From Zhengitettix transpicula (taxonomy: Eukaryota; Arthropoda; Insecta; Orthoptera; Tetrigidae), in assembly GCA_037074705.1 (NCBI GenBank), contig CM073590.1, forward strand, positions 207,000,746-207,064,745: a DNA stretch of 64,000 nucleotides. Direction: 5' to 3'. Made by a program: the position numbers and the translations under genes. The stretch's first letter is position 1; every line of letters starts with the position of its first letter. Shown here one piece after another: positions 24,338 through 36,434 of this stretch. The notes under the pieces are model-generated. The model was given only the letters and a program-made list of their open reading frames with translations. It was not told the DNA's origin and did no database searches.

Positions 24338-25049
24338 CAGGTGTGAGAAGGCTGTTTAGGACAAACGCTTTCTTCAATTGACCGTTGCCTTAAACCTGAA
24401 CTTTTAAACATGCTGAATTACCACACAATTGGAAACGGGCACTATTACCTGTTACATTAACGAATCGGCGAAAACTAAAAGAGCTTAATACACGCAAATA
24501 GTGGGAAATAAATATTAAAATCTGCCAAAAATTCAGTCTTAAAGGAAATTGTAACTAACACCCACAAACTGTTAAATGAAAAGCAACGAAAAATCATGTT
24601 TGTGGGGAAAACTAAATAAATCAGCATAACTCCTTGATAAATAATTTTTCGAAGAACGAAAGTGTTGGTCTATGAAATATGGCAAACTTAAACTTAAGTA
24701 ACCTTTAATATTCTTACATATATCAGAATACAGTGCAATGGAAACGAGTATCACGCATGACTAATACAACCAGGTAAACAATTAGTGACGTGTCGTGATG
24801 GAAAAATTCTTGGACGGCTATTAGAATTCAGTCGTAACCAAAAAATATCTCCTTACTTTCATTTAATCTTTATTTAACCTTGTCTATTTAATTTCTTTGA
24901 TACTCTTCATCCTCTAACTTAACGAAAATTAATTTTATATACTTTAATATTTCAATTCGGACAATATACTCAAATACAAAAAAAAATATTGACATTAAAA
25001 TATATATTTTCGATATAGGATTTTAGATCAAATTATACTTAAAACAATA

Positions 25050-25260
25050 GAATGATCAGAATGTCATTTGGTTAATGCTTTGAATGTATTTAATTTAAAA
25101 TTATTAATTTTGTATGACATAAGATTTTGATTTATGAATAAATAAGTAAAAATATTTGATTAAGTATTATAAATGTAATTTTGTTTTAATATTTCAAAAT
25201 TTATGTAACTGTTTTATTAATGTAAAATGGACAAAAGTCCGTAAATATTTATTTATTTTA
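25050..25260 (-). repeat. Interspersed repeat U, copy 1
   Basis: The reverse complement aligns with 57911-58123. Shared words are GACTTTTGTCCATTTTACAT, AATCAAATATTTTTA, AATCAAAATCTTAT and AAAGCATTAAC. It shows no coding signal and is cut at 25260 by the start of a Helitron fragment. It may be a LINE 3' region. Confidence 0.7.
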
Positions 25261-25261
25261 C

Positions 25262-25705
25262 ATAAATAGACCGTGTGTGTATGTATGCATGTTCCGCATA
25301 CAAATGTACACTTTGACCAAATTTCGTACACATGTTCCTTTCGAACTGGAAATAAAAACTGTGGGGCTACGACACAACTACTAACCCTGGAAGTTCGGGT
25401 GGATATTTTCAAACATGTTAAAACGACAAATACTTTCGTGGAAAGAAAATTTTTCGGGGTCAATGAAATATTTTCGTAAAAAGAAAAATTTACTGGTTCA
25501 CTGACATAGTTAGCGTTTCTCCGGATATTTTTGTGTATAATTTCAGCCCCTTTCGGCATAGGAGAGGAGAACCCTTCAGGGATCTCCGTGGAAGATTGTT
25601 ACATAGAAGTAATGCAAAAACAACCGAGATTGGAGTCAAATCCAGAGTTATGGATGTCGCTGAGTTTAATTATGACAACCCGGGCAACGCCGTGAACCCA
25701 CCTAG
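25262..25705 (+). mobile_element. Helitron subfamily 1, 5'-truncated
   Basis: It shares with 6270-6480 the words ACCAAATTTCGTACAC and GTGTTC...GG, and with other copies GGTTATGGATGTCGCTGAG. The 3' end has the hairpin tract CCCGGGCAACGCCG and CTAG|T at 25702-25706. The normal TC start is missing: the left edge abuts repeat U. Confidence 0.7.
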
Positions 25706-27013
25706 TAAAATAATAAATAAGAAAAAGACTAAAATAATCACCGACTTTAGTGGATCAATGACAGATTCCAAATTTTTACATCCTGGAAAGCGGATTATTT
25801 TCTGTATAACGTTGGTGTTTGTCTATTTATTGAATCTGTAAGAACATTATTTGTTGATTTATTAAGTAAAAATTAAAGTGATCTTGTTTTTCAAATATAC
25901 AAACTTAAATAACTTATTAAATTCATATACAACATGCTTAGTTTTATGTATTAGATTCTCTTTAGATGGTTATGAAGGTAATATTTAATATTTCTTTTTT
26001 AGATTTTTAGTAAAGAGTATTTAATCCGAAAGATATTAAAAATAATTAAATTGTACGCCATTCCTCGATAAATATTGATAAAACTGTTTTATTCAAATGT
26101 TATATTTTAATCATAAACCTGTTTACAAAACTGAATAAGAGGTCAGGATTTTTAAAAATAATTCTCTGAAATTAAATTGAAAAATTAATGTTTTAGAAAG
26201 ATGTATTTAGGAGTACCTATTTTTCCGAGTACCTAACAATTGAATTCTCTAGTTTTAATAATTTTTACTCTTGCACTCTAATCTCTTTTACTGAAAGTTC
26301 TAAGTTTTTCAAAGTGTGCAAGTGTCACGACAAACACACATCTTTTATTTTTTTTTTAAAAAAAATTTATGCTATTAATATTTCCATATTTGTAAAATCA
26401 AATTGCTCGTTTCAGGAGCGTTCGAAGAAGACACACCCATGACTTTGAGAGCGGAAATTTCCTGCCAGTTTTGTTGACAACGAGCCACAGCTATTTCTGG
26501 AGTTGAAGGTTTAGGTCAATATAGGCGAAAACATCAACAGAGGTGACCCACAAGAGTCGAGCCAATTACACTTCCTGCGTTCGGAAAAAAAATTAATTGG
26601 CTCACAAAAGTTGAAAAATTACGTAGTCGTTCACGTAGCACGGTAACGCATCATTAGGATCTGTAACCTTCACCTCCGAACACACGCACACTAAATTATG
26701 CTCGCATGCAATGTACACAACATCAGATAAAGAATAACATACATTTTTTCCGCTTTACACAGTCATCAAAATTTCACCTAATAACGAACATAACTCGAGG
26801 AATATCGAGAACACACGTTTATTTATTTCGTTTCACATAATTTGATAAAGGCGTATTTATTAGTTAATATTTATAATATTAATTTTTCTGATAAATTACC
26901 AAAATTTGAAACTTTTAATCTTTTTAGACTACGCAGTAAACTAATTTTTTATTTTTCAATAAAATACTTTATTTACAAAACAGTAGTTTTTAATGTACAA
27001 ACACGTCATATAC
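25706..27013. other. Unannotated AT-rich stretch
   Basis: No gene or repeat recognised. A somewhat GC-richer patch lies at 26410-26720. Confidence 0.45.
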
Positions 27014-27022
27014 AATACAAGT

Positions 27023-27057
<35 letters not shown>

Positions 27058-27069
27058 ATATATATATAT
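27014..27069. repeat. (TA)n microsatellite, left flank of LTR-like element
   Basis: TA repeat interrupted once by TGTA at about 27055-27060. The LTR-like element starts immediately after it, and TA repeats resume after the element's other end. Confidence 0.9.
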
Positions 27070-27722
27070 TGTAATACTAATTAGAGGTCATTAATTGTTT
27101 TAACTACGTTAAAGTTTATTAAAAAATTATGTGTAGAATCAGTGAATAACGGCCTTTTAGTGAGTTGTGCCCTCAGCTCCAAGAATCAGATCTGGTACCA
27201 GAAAGACATTCGTGAGTACAAAAACAATTATTTAAAGTCTGTAAACGAGGATTAAAGGTATAATTCGTATTTCGTTATCGTGTTCAGTTTTCGTTTGTTT
27301 ATTGTGTTTAGAATTTATATTCCGTTCATTTCAATTTTGGTTTGTTACTTAGTTTATTAAATTTGTCTGTTCTTACTATCAAACCCTGAGAGAAAGAGTA
27401 ATTAGATGAAATTGTTGTAAAATTATAAAGTTGTATTTTCCTAGAACGCCACAAATAAAATAAAAAATGTTAAAAAATTTGGTTTGTGAATTTGAGGAAA
27501 TTAAATGTGCAAAGAGAGGCTGATAATTTGTATCTTTGAAGAATAAAATTTGTTGTTTTTATTTTTTTTTTTAAATTAAAGCCTTTCAGTCAATCATTAC
27601 ATTTTGGCCCAACAACGTGTGGCAAATTTAATTCATTTAATCATTTACAAGTTGATCATTATATTATTGGCGCCCAACGTGGGGCAAATGCAATTTAATT
27701 TACATTAGAATTAATCATTACA
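27070..27722 (+). mobile_element. LTR-type element (solo LTR or relic) with embedded primer-binding sites
   Basis: It is bounded by TGTAATAC at the left and ATTACA at the right, the TG...CA ends usual for LTRs, and sits inside TA repeats. Near the right end the LTR-end word ATTACA or ATTATA is followed by a primer-binding-site-like sequence twice. The degenerate one is at 27602-27623 and the exact one at 27668-27685. A third ATTACA terminus closes the element. AATAAA-like signals occur near 27455 and 27542. No gag or pol frame is present. The same right-end architecture occurs at 36410-37693. Confidence 0.55.
27668..27685 (+). other. tRNA-Lys(CUU)-type primer binding site
   Basis: TGGCGCCCAACGTGGGGC is the exact complement of the 3' end (including CCA) of metazoan tRNA-Lys(CUU) as I know it. 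It begins with TGG, as a retroviral-type primer binding site must. A degenerate copy lies 66 bp upstream. Confidence 0.7.
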
Positions 27723-28455
27723 ATATATATATATGAATGCCTGTCTGTGTGTACCCGTATGCGATCCTAAACAATTCATGCGATTGCAATTAAACTTTAG
27801 TCAGTTGTTGTGTGCCCCCTGTGTAGGTTTCTATCGGCCTCAAGGGGTGAAATTTAAAACAATGTTAAAACAAACGATATTAGCGTCGAATAATTATTTT
27901 TCTGGGTCGATGTGATTAATAATTTCAATCGCGATGTTTTTCGTGTATAAATTCATCCCCTTAAAACATCAATAAGGGTGGGGATGGAGGGGTGTTTAGT
28001 AAAAATATCGCGAAACAACCTGCATTGGTGTCAAATCCAGGGTTATAGAAGTCAATAAGTTGAATTCTGACATTCATTATGTCAGTTAAGTTGTATTTCA
28101 GCCCCTAGGTGTGGGAGTGGGGAATGATATGGGTGATTTTAGTTTCTAATTAGATAAAAGTTGAATTATTTTACTTCTTTCAGGTACCGGGAGTAGTTTT
28201 AGACTTTATTAACATACCTAGTATTTTTTACTGTTTTCATTCGTCGTGACTTTTAGACAATTTTATTTTATGATGAAGGAGAATTCCTGAATACCGGCAG
28301 TCCTCATCCTGGCTTATTTGAAGTTAGATTCCGAAGGGTTAGGTCGAGGAGGAGACCGTAAATGGGTAATTGTTCCAAACACCGGCGCTATTGTTGCTTA
28401 TTAAATTACATGTTTACCAAGAGGTTAATGTCGAATCATTTCCTACTCCAGGCTA
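27723..28455 (+). mobile_element. Helitron subfamily 1, 3' end lost
   Basis: It is homologous to 173-906 over most of its length. Shared words are AAACWATTCATSCGATTG, GGAGTAGTTTTAGACTTTATTAA, GAAGGGTTAGGTCG and TGTTTACCAAGAGGTTA. The left edge is an ATATAT run directly against the LTR-like element. The final stretch with hairpin and CTAG is missing. Family A sequence takes over at 28463. Confidence 0.72.
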
Positions 28456-28462
28456 CTTAAAT

Positions 28463-28587
28463 AGTTAACCCTTGGCTACCTTCCTCTACCCTTCCGCATC
28501 CCCCCCTTTCCATTCCCTTCCTATGCTATTAAAGGGGAGTTGCCACCATGTGGATTACCGTCATGTAGCCTGTTGCCCTAAACAAAA
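28463..28587 (+). mobile_element. Family A retroposon, 5'-truncated
   Basis: It starts at TAGTTAACCCTTGGCTACC and runs to CATGTAGCCTGTTGCCCTAA with a short A-rich end. It replaces the 3' end of the preceding Helitron, so it is either an insertion with deletion or a later junction. Confidence 0.78.
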
Positions 28588-30125
28588 TTATTACCTTCAT
28601 CTTAATAGAATTAGTTATCAGCTGAAAAAAGTTATTTTATTTCACTTTACTGTATAAATATTTCATTAAATTTATTGAATAAGAACTATTAAAATAACTA
28701 TGCCAAATTTTTTGAAAAGTATTTCGTGATATTGGTCATAATAAAATTGTTAGTTTGCATGTTGTTAATTCCGTATACATTAATTTTATAGTATAGTATG
28801 TATATTTAAATCTCTAGTGATTTTATTAATTATATTTATTACATTTATTTTTGTATCGAAGTCATTCTACCATAATATATTTTTACTATGAATTAATGTT
28901 GAAAAAATGCAACGAGCTCATGCCCTTTTTAGAAAATTATTTTTATAAATAAATATTTTTCACGTAACAATTTCACTTATTATTATGTCGTTTTATGACC
29001 AAAATTTAATGAATTTCAATATTCCTGGATAATATCAGCCATTCAATTTGTTTATACCAATTGTGACTGTATTTTTGTTATGCAGTAGTATTTTGGGTTA
29101 CTGTTTATGATTTTAAATTTACAGATTTATCATTATATGTAATTTTCTACCTCACGGAGAATACGGAGGAGGACCCATTGAAATTATTTGTTTGAGACGT
29201 CTAAGAAAAATGTCTTAAACTAATAAATTTAATCGAATCTGCTTACCAGAAATCTTAGGGTTCCCATGAAGTTGTTTGCTTCATTGTTTTCCGAGATTGT
29301 AAGAAAATATTTCGGCGTTTGTAGCGCGTTTAAGGAATTAAATAATAGAGAAATATTTGAATGTCCCTTATTAGATAATTTTTATGCAAAGAACCCAATA
29401 CTCTGCCGCGGACATATGACGGAAGGAAACGGAAGGAAACAAGATGTTACACTTTGCTCGACTGCACAAACATTCTCTTAAGACCACGTGTTTTACACTT
29501 CAATTTTTATCTTATCTGCGGTAAATTAGTTCTCTAATGGCTCTTGTTTTTGTAACTCTTAAGTGGAATCTAGAAATAAAACATGTTCACATTCCAACTG
29601 TTTTCACTCGAGATTCATTAGCATGAGAGCCGCAGGTAGAACATACACAAGCGTTCCTGTTACAAAATTAGAACTGAATTAATTTGTTGTCTATTGTATA
29701 AAATTATTCAATTCATATTTGGACCATTCTTTGTTTATTTCGAGCCAAAAAAAGTAATCGGAGATAATTATAAAATAATAAAAAATATATAATAACGGTA
29801 TCTAGCGAAAATGTATTATGCTAATTACAAAAGCTCGTAAACATAATTACAAACAAACTTTAAATTTTTACTCCACACCGATTATCAACTTCATCCATGA
29901 GTAATTGCGAGTTAAATTATTACCATGGTAAAGCAATTAGTTTGTATCTCTTACTGGAAAGAGATGTAGCAGTAAACTCAAGTACTGCCAAATTTATCTC
30001 AGAATTCGTCGAAGACATATCTAAAATTCTCCATCTATTACGTATCAAGTAAATGAATACTTTTCATAAAATAGTTTATTCTTTGCTATTATTTATTATA
30101 GAGGGGTAATATTCATATTCACGCG
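28588..30125. other. Unannotated AT-rich stretch
   Basis: Nothing recognised. A 71-codon frame at 29266-29481 has no known motif. Confidence 0.45.
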
Positions 30126-30129
30126 GGCA

Positions 30130-30626
30130 AAACCTTTTAAGAGACGGAGGGGGCTACTTTTGGGGATGCCTTTTCCTCTCTCCGTTTTTAACCTAAGGTT
30201 CCCACAAGCCGAGGCACCTCGGCCTGTTCTGAGAGGTGTATGTTCCGGGGTCACAGACCTTTGGCATACGGTAAGAGTTGTTCTCTGTTCCCATTGGAAT
30301 AGTCGGCCAGCTACCTCCTAAACTGGTCGAGGCACGGAGAACGGAATGCTGCGTCCCCACAGCAAACCCCTCTCACGCCATCGGAAGGGCGTGGGACAAG
30401 TTCCAAATGCCTGACCTACCTTGAGCCGGTTTAGCTAGAGTTTTCCCTACATCACTTTGAGGCGAATTGCCGGGTAGGATCCTTAAACTAGAGCCCGGGG
30501 ATCGTAGTTGACCCTTGGATACCCTACACTACGTTTCCGCATCCACCCTTTCCCTCCCTTTCCCATGCTACAAGGGGGTAGTTGTCACTATGTGGACTTC
30601 CCTATACATAGGCTGCCTACACGTCC
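30130..30626 (+). mobile_element. Family A retroposon, longest copy
   Basis: It starts near GACGGAGGGGGCTACTTTTG, followed by ATGCCTTTTCCTCTCTCCG. It includes the complete GC-rich body with the block missing from 11568-11988. The 3' end is of the variant type CCCTATACATAG then GCTGCCTACAC. No A-tail is visible. Confidence 0.78.
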
Positions 30627-33600
30627 TTCTTCCTTTTTCAGAGCTCTTGTTAAACTTGTTTAGCGATGATACAAATTCCAGTAAATTTATTACACTCCGT
30701 TTTAAATACGTAGTGTGTCCGCGTGGAGGGATGTAACTGATGCCACGTACGACACACGACTTATACAGCTCACTGAAAGCAGTAGAATAACACCCTATTG
30801 TTTGGCAAAATTGCGTTGTTATAGGTTGATTCAAGATCATACCCCTCATGGTAACAAACCGCCATCGGTATTCTAATTGAAATTGTCTATACATTTCTAT
30901 GACAGTGTTGTTACAACGTTTTTAAGTCAGTCTATATTGCTAATTCATTGTCCTGATTGAGTCATCCGTTCTTGATCTCTCGCCAGTCCGAAGAGATTGA
31001 TCGATCCCGTGTTCGATCACGGAAGGATGTAATCGTGGTCGGAGGATTATACGATACGTAACGGAGACCTTGGCTAGAAATAGTCCAGAATCCGTCAAGG
31101 CTGGGGAGAGGAGAGATACGGTACAACTTTCACCGCTACGCCTGCGTAACGGCATCACGGCCTTCGACCATTCACAGACCAGCTGGATGGTTCTCTGTAA
31201 TCATCATCCAGGTCCGTCTCCAATGCAACATTGGCTCTGTCCTGTTGGGCGTAAACCATCCACTGGCCTCCTGAAGAAACTTGTCCAACTGACATATCTG
31301 CAGTAAAACGAGAAAATCTTGATTATCAACTTCTGAAAGATGGTCAGGGAAAATGTCAGACGGTGCACATCAATCAAAATGTAGATAATAGAATAGGTTT
31401 TCAGAATTTTTCCATCGTAGACCTCTCCACGCAAACAGAAATGTGCGAATGATGAAGAATCATTCACTTCAAGCTGTGATCAACTTGGAAACGGTTCAGG
31501 TCGTAGACGACTCATGGGCAACAAGACTGAAGTCTTGCTGGATTAGCGTCATAAGATGAACAATTGCATGCGTTCTCCATAATAAAGGGGTGATACATGA
31601 TATTCTCTGGGATATTCCGACATGATTTTGTTCCAGTGCTCCGTTGATGGATTTGGACGTGAAATAGGATAATTATGATCAGGGTAGATAGAGTGAGAAT
31701 TTAAACGGGAGGGTGTTTATGAAAAATATGTATGAGACGAACGAGCGGTAGATTAACGAGTCGTTCAGAATGAGAGTACACTCTTACAGACCAACTCGGT
31801 TAATCCCAGCCACTGTGAAACAAAGTAGTGAGTGGTCAATCCCATATCTATCAGATAAATTTGGCATTGGTTTCGTTTTGCATAACATACCAGAATAACT
31901 AATGTACTGACGGAATAATACGAATTCAAGAACTCATTAATATTAATTTCCAGAGCTGTAGTAAAATTAACAAAAAAAATAATTCACGGAGAACGAAGAC
32001 CATAGATCGTCACCGCGGTGCGACTGGTCAGGAAAATTTCAAAATTTACTACGGCTTAAGTGAATTTGGAAAGGTAAATTTATTTTACAACCCTATAATT
32101 TATTACATAACAAAGGCCTTTGGATTAGTCAAGAGTTTAAGCTTCTGCAATAATTAACCTGTAAATAGAGCGTTTTAGTATCTCATATTCCTTTAAATTT
32201 AATAGGAATATATACGAGGTATGTGCTATAAATGCTCCTATTTTAATCAGAAAATTTTATTTTCCTCTTCTATTATCTGTTTTGTTATACTTGTGTTATG
32301 TATTTTACATGATCCGTGTTAATTTTCATAGAGAATCTACATGCGTGCTTTTATAAATATGAATTTATGTGACAGCGTCCATCTTACAGTAAATAAATAC
32401 TGCGTTTGTAATTAATGTTGGTCTAATTCAAGTAACTAATAATTTATGTACATATTTTATTTATTTTAATATTTTATTAATGTATTTGTAACATAATTCC
32501 AAATTGTATTTACTTGTGACGAATCCTATTTATTTATTATCGGTATAACGGAAATCTTATATAATCTAAGAAAATTATTGGTTTAAGGGACAAGTGTTAG
32601 TGTTGAGCAGAACATTGAATATGTTGGAAAATACAGACATTTGCGACTATTTATAACGTTATTACAACACATTTTTCCATGCCTTCAAAATAAATTAAAA
32701 TCAGATACGTTAGAGGCTTCAAATGTTTTCCAGTTCTGTTCTGTTTAGCCATTTTAGAATGTGCGACAGTTTCACTCTAGTAGAATGAGAAGGAATTTCA
32801 TAGTATCACGTGGTAGTGCAATAAAGGTTACGGTTTAATAAAAGTAAAAAGCCATTTAAACTCCACAGAAAAAATGTCTAAAGTACAATATTAAAAGAAT
32901 GGAAAAAAATTATACTCGCACAAAGATATTTAATATTAAATAAGACAAATCCTAGAAAGTTCTAATTTCCGTAATTTTTAAAAGGTTTCCAACATGCTAG
33001 AATATTTTATATGATTTAACTTTTCTATAATGCTATATAATTGTTATTATTAACTTTATAATAGATAAATGAAATTATGCTTTTACCTCGTAGACGTTAG
33101 TGCGTTGTGATCGTAACATTTATTCTTACCAGAACAAGTAATTTTGACAGTCCAGAAAAAATATTTTTAACTACTTTCCGCAGCATACATGACCACAACT
33201 ACCATTAAACACACCGAAGTATCAAGCAGAGAAATGTAGAAGAAGTCCCGCGTGATTTTTCCGTGGATTCATTAACTGTTACTGCTGATAAAATAATTTT
33301 TACCGGAATGCAAAACTCAATGATCAATAACAAACTCATTTCAGAATTTCACCACTCTTGATTGTTCGCTCTTCATGTAGAAGATTCAGAATCTGTCATT
33401 GAGAGTCTATGGGACAGAGGAGACATTCTGTGGCTTACCATTCTTGGTTAATGAAGGAACGATCAGCGTTGGAAAATGAAGATTCCTCCGCGTTGTTAGC
33501 GAAAAGCGACACTTCACTGTAGACAGTTGAACTTCTGGAGGTCACTCACATTTCCCCCGCCGCCTTCGTCCAATCTAATTTCATTCTTGAAATTGTGCCA

Positions 33601-34054
33601 AAACCCTCGGGAACGGGTAAAGGAGCTCCCGGGGATGAGAAGGGTCAAACCCAAATTATCTCAGCCGAAGCAGAACGGCGCAACTCAGGACAACAGATCC
33701 GCTCAACAATTCTATATGTTTGCATTACTTACGATTAAATAAATGCATATCTGTAACGTCCATACTTATCTAATTGCAGAGACAAATAAAAATTTCACTT
33801 AATAATTACCATTTAATGGTTCAGTTAGTCCCTGCCGTCATCACCCAAATTTCCCTTCAATTTTACGTTCAGAACTGGTGATTATCCATCGTCTCTTTTC
33901 GCAATGAGAACATAATTCTCATGTAACAAAACATTCTTTTTCTTCTATGCATATCAGGCTTCATGCTCATACTCATACTATCAGTCATTCAATTAACCAA
34001 TACCGCTGAAGTATTATTTTCCTCATAACACCATCCCTCCCCACGCATAGAGAA
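30627..34054. other. Unannotated stretch
   Basis: The part from 30740 to about 31520 is GC-richer, with short overlapping frames on both strands (for example 31070-31306 plus and 30940-31158 minus). None has a recognised domain. A smaller GC-rich patch lies at 33530-33690. The remainder is AT-rich with nothing recognised. Confidence 0.4.
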
Positions 34055-34554
34055 ACCGTATTCAAATACCCTTCCTTCAATGAAAGATTCAAAACGCTCA
34101 AAAAAAGACTAAACCTCACATTATCCCAATCTGAAGCAAGACCAACCAGCGATCTCAATCAAATATGGAATCAAATAAGTAACCAAGGAAAAACGCAGTG
34201 GAACAGGGAATGAAAAAATGAAGAAGAGTGACATCCTTAAAAATATCAAAGACTATCACAACCTAAAAACAAATTCTAAATTAAACCGCAAACAGTAAGT
34301 AATATTATCAAGAATAAGAAGCGGTCACTCTAAACTAACACACAGCCACCTCCTAAACAACATCCCTCCACCAATATGTGAAGAATGCAGTCAACCACTA
34401 ACTATTCCCCATATACTCTTCTATTGCAGCAGATATAACGGTATCAGAAGAGCTACAATTGCAAAACATCACATCTCAGACCTCTGTACTTCAACGACAG
34501 CTGCCATGGACCTCATCAAATTCATCAAGGAAGGAAACCTAAGTCAACAAACAT
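34055..34554 (+). pseudogene. I-like (or related) LINE ORF2 C-terminus
   Basis: The last open segment reads RIRSGHSKLTHSHLL, then NNIPPPICEECSQPLTI, PHILFYC, and ends NLSQQT with TAG at 34552-34554. It contains the C-x2-C-x7-H-x4-C finger typical of the extreme C-terminus of I- and Jockey-group LINE ORF2. The preceding 'R-x-GH-x-LTH' motif is standard for the same region. Upstream, the same protein is recognisable (FNERFKTLKKRL, WNQISNQGKTQWNRE) but broken by stops and a frame change near 34215 and 34298. RT and RNase H are missing, so the copy is 5'-truncated and dead. Confidence 0.82.
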
Positions 34555-34698
34555 AGAAACCAAATCGCTAATAATGTTAAGAATATCGATGTATATAAAG
34601 AGTAACAGTATGTAATCTATTGTAATAATATACGGGTCGTCAATGACCACGATGTCGACGCTACCATTATAAACCTCAATAAATAATAATAATATTAT
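34555..34698 (+). mobile_element. 3' UTR and TAA-type tail of the LINE
   Basis: About 120 bp of untranslated sequence follow the stop, ending CTCAATAAATAATAATAATA. A short TAA/AAT tail instead of poly(A) is characteristic of I-clade elements, which supports the clade call. Confidence 0.65.
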
Positions 34699-35426
34699 GT
34701 TCCTCTTAGGAATTAATTTAAAAAGTGAGAGTGAGCTGGCTCCACATAATATATTACACATAAATCACCATTAAATTTCGTATCTTCATCAGCTACTTCA
34801 ACTCATAATCAGGATGGTGCATCCCTTATCTACACGTTTACTTTACCTATATGTTATCAACACATTATCCATTGTCTTCGAAACTGGACTATTTTTAAAA
34901 AAAATCGTCCCTGTCGTGTTCTTGACGCACAAATTACTCTTCTTTGTTAAAGATCTCCAGAGTTCCAGTTTATAACATTATGTTTTTTTTACCGTGTGTG
35001 ACTGAGGTCCACGGTTCAAGGCATTACTGGGAGTAAACTTTGATCAATTACTTGCCTTTTATGGGGCAATGGAATATTTGATTTAAATGTAATAGATTTC
35101 GTTTCTAATATCTTCCATTCCTGTTTATATATAATGGTAAATATTACAACCTATCATGGTTAACGTGTCATTAAAATAATACTGGGATGTCACTGATATC
35201 TTCCATTGGCTTCTTCGAGAAATCCCGATTTAGTAAACTTATATTACATTACAAACTCGGTAATCTGTCTATTAATTGATCAATATATTGTAATGCGCTT
35301 GATAAGTAAAGAACAATCATAGAATTTATAAATTAAGAAATTAACAATCAAAACCAAAATGAGACGAACGAAATCTGACGAATACCTTTAACTATCATTT
35401 ACAAACTTAATTAACTTGGTTTCTAC
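34699..35426. other. Unannotated AT-rich stretch
   Basis: Nothing recognised between the LINE tail and the long minus-strand frame. Confidence 0.45.
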
Positions 35427-35918
35427 TTACAAAAATGTTCGGCTGGTACCAGACTTAGATTTCTGGACTCGGGCACACAATTTACACTCAAAAGACCATG
35501 AATCACTGACTCCACACTTGATTGTCAAACACACGGCGGTAGTTATTGAATTTTCATCCGGGAACTGGATCTGCTGCACCTCCGGATCATCAGTCAGACG
35601 TATTGTTACATATTGTCTTTGTGTGGAAAATGATGATACGCGTAGGAATCTTAATGTGGCGCTGAATATTTGATTACTCTTTGCAGTTTTTACAAAGAAC
35701 CTCGCTGTCCAAACTTTATACTTGGATTTAAAAACTTGTAATTTTCTCGGTTGAATTTTGTACTTAGGCCACGCTGTTGGTTCTCTCAAATTTTGCCTTC
35801 CGCTCCCTACTACAATGTCAGACTGCCTCCAGAAACGCTCGCAGCCCGCAAACTCAAACCGCCTACATTGTTGTCTTTTGAAGATTGGTACCGCTAACAA
35901 TCTAATTATTAAAATCAT
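35427..35918 (-). CDS. Unrecognised 163-codon open frame
   Basis: This is the longest uninterrupted reading frame in the window and lies in a GC-richer block. The product is basic in its first half (repeated R/K) and ends with a segment containing VTIRLTDDPEVQQIQFP and two Cys pairs. I recognise no domain, signal peptide or membrane segment. No neighbour suggests a function. The minus strand downstream of the last codons reads TTTTTGTAAGTAG, which includes a GTAAGT donor-like word overlapping the stop. It could therefore be an exon, a processed fragment or part of an unrecognised repeat. The DNA for the VTIRLTDDP segment also contains CTGATGATCCGG and, about 25 bases on, CCGGATGAAAA, a hammerhead-like pairing discussed elsewhere. 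Coding status is uncertain. Confidence 0.22.
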   Translation of the reverse strand: MILIIRLLAVPIFKRQQCRRFEFAGCERFWRQSDIVVGSGRQNLREPTAWPKYKIQPRKLQVFKSKYKVWTARFFVKTAKSNQIFSATLRFLRVSSFSTQRQYVTIRLTDDPEVQQIQFPDENSITTAVCLTIKCGVSDSWSFECKLCARVQKSKSGTSRTFL

Positions 35919-36350
35919 TACTGGCCTCTAATTAGTATTACAATACTTATTAATTTATCTATATACAAATGAATAGGTATTATGTTCCGCATGCGTTCAG
36001 AAAATCACGCAACAATTTCAAGCCAACTTGGTTCACATTTGCTTTACTTTCCAAAATGAATTATATTGGAGTTGCATTCATAGTTTCTGGGGTCTCGAAG
36101 ATGAAGTGGCACTCCGCATGCCGGGAAATCCAAGTCGCGTCTCCTTCAATAGGAAAATGGGTTTAATCATTGGATGAAAAATTAAAAATTCCAAAATATC
36201 TAGAGAAATTTCGAACAATTGTTGTCGGGGGCATTGCTATGAAGTGATAAATAAATTGACTGAGATTTATATCGATATTATCGTTTCGCGGATCGCTAAA
36301 TATCCAATGAGCAATATTTACTATAGCACGATTAAACAAGGAAGGCAAGT

Positions 36351-36361
36351 TTTACACACAC

Positions 36362-36409
<48 letters not shown>
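36351..36409. repeat. (CA)n(TA)n microsatellite, left flank of LTR-like element
   Basis: A short CA run followed by about 44 bases of TA repeat, ending exactly at the TGTAATG of the next element. Confidence 0.95.
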
Positions 36410-36412
<3 letters not shown>

Positions 36413-36434
36413 AATGCCTCGTAATTGAGGCATT
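36413..36434. repeat. Perfect 8-bp terminal hairpin of the LTR-like element
   Basis: AATGCCTC and GAGGCATT are perfectly complementary with a GTAATT loop, three bases inside the element end. Confidence 0.85.

Noticed and set aside
34780..34810. Minus-strand CTGATGA...CGAAAT
   Set aside because: The gap is too short to hold a hairpin.
34990..35030. SINE B box (GGTTCAAGGC)
   Set aside because: No A box upstream and no similarity to the SINE copies in the window.
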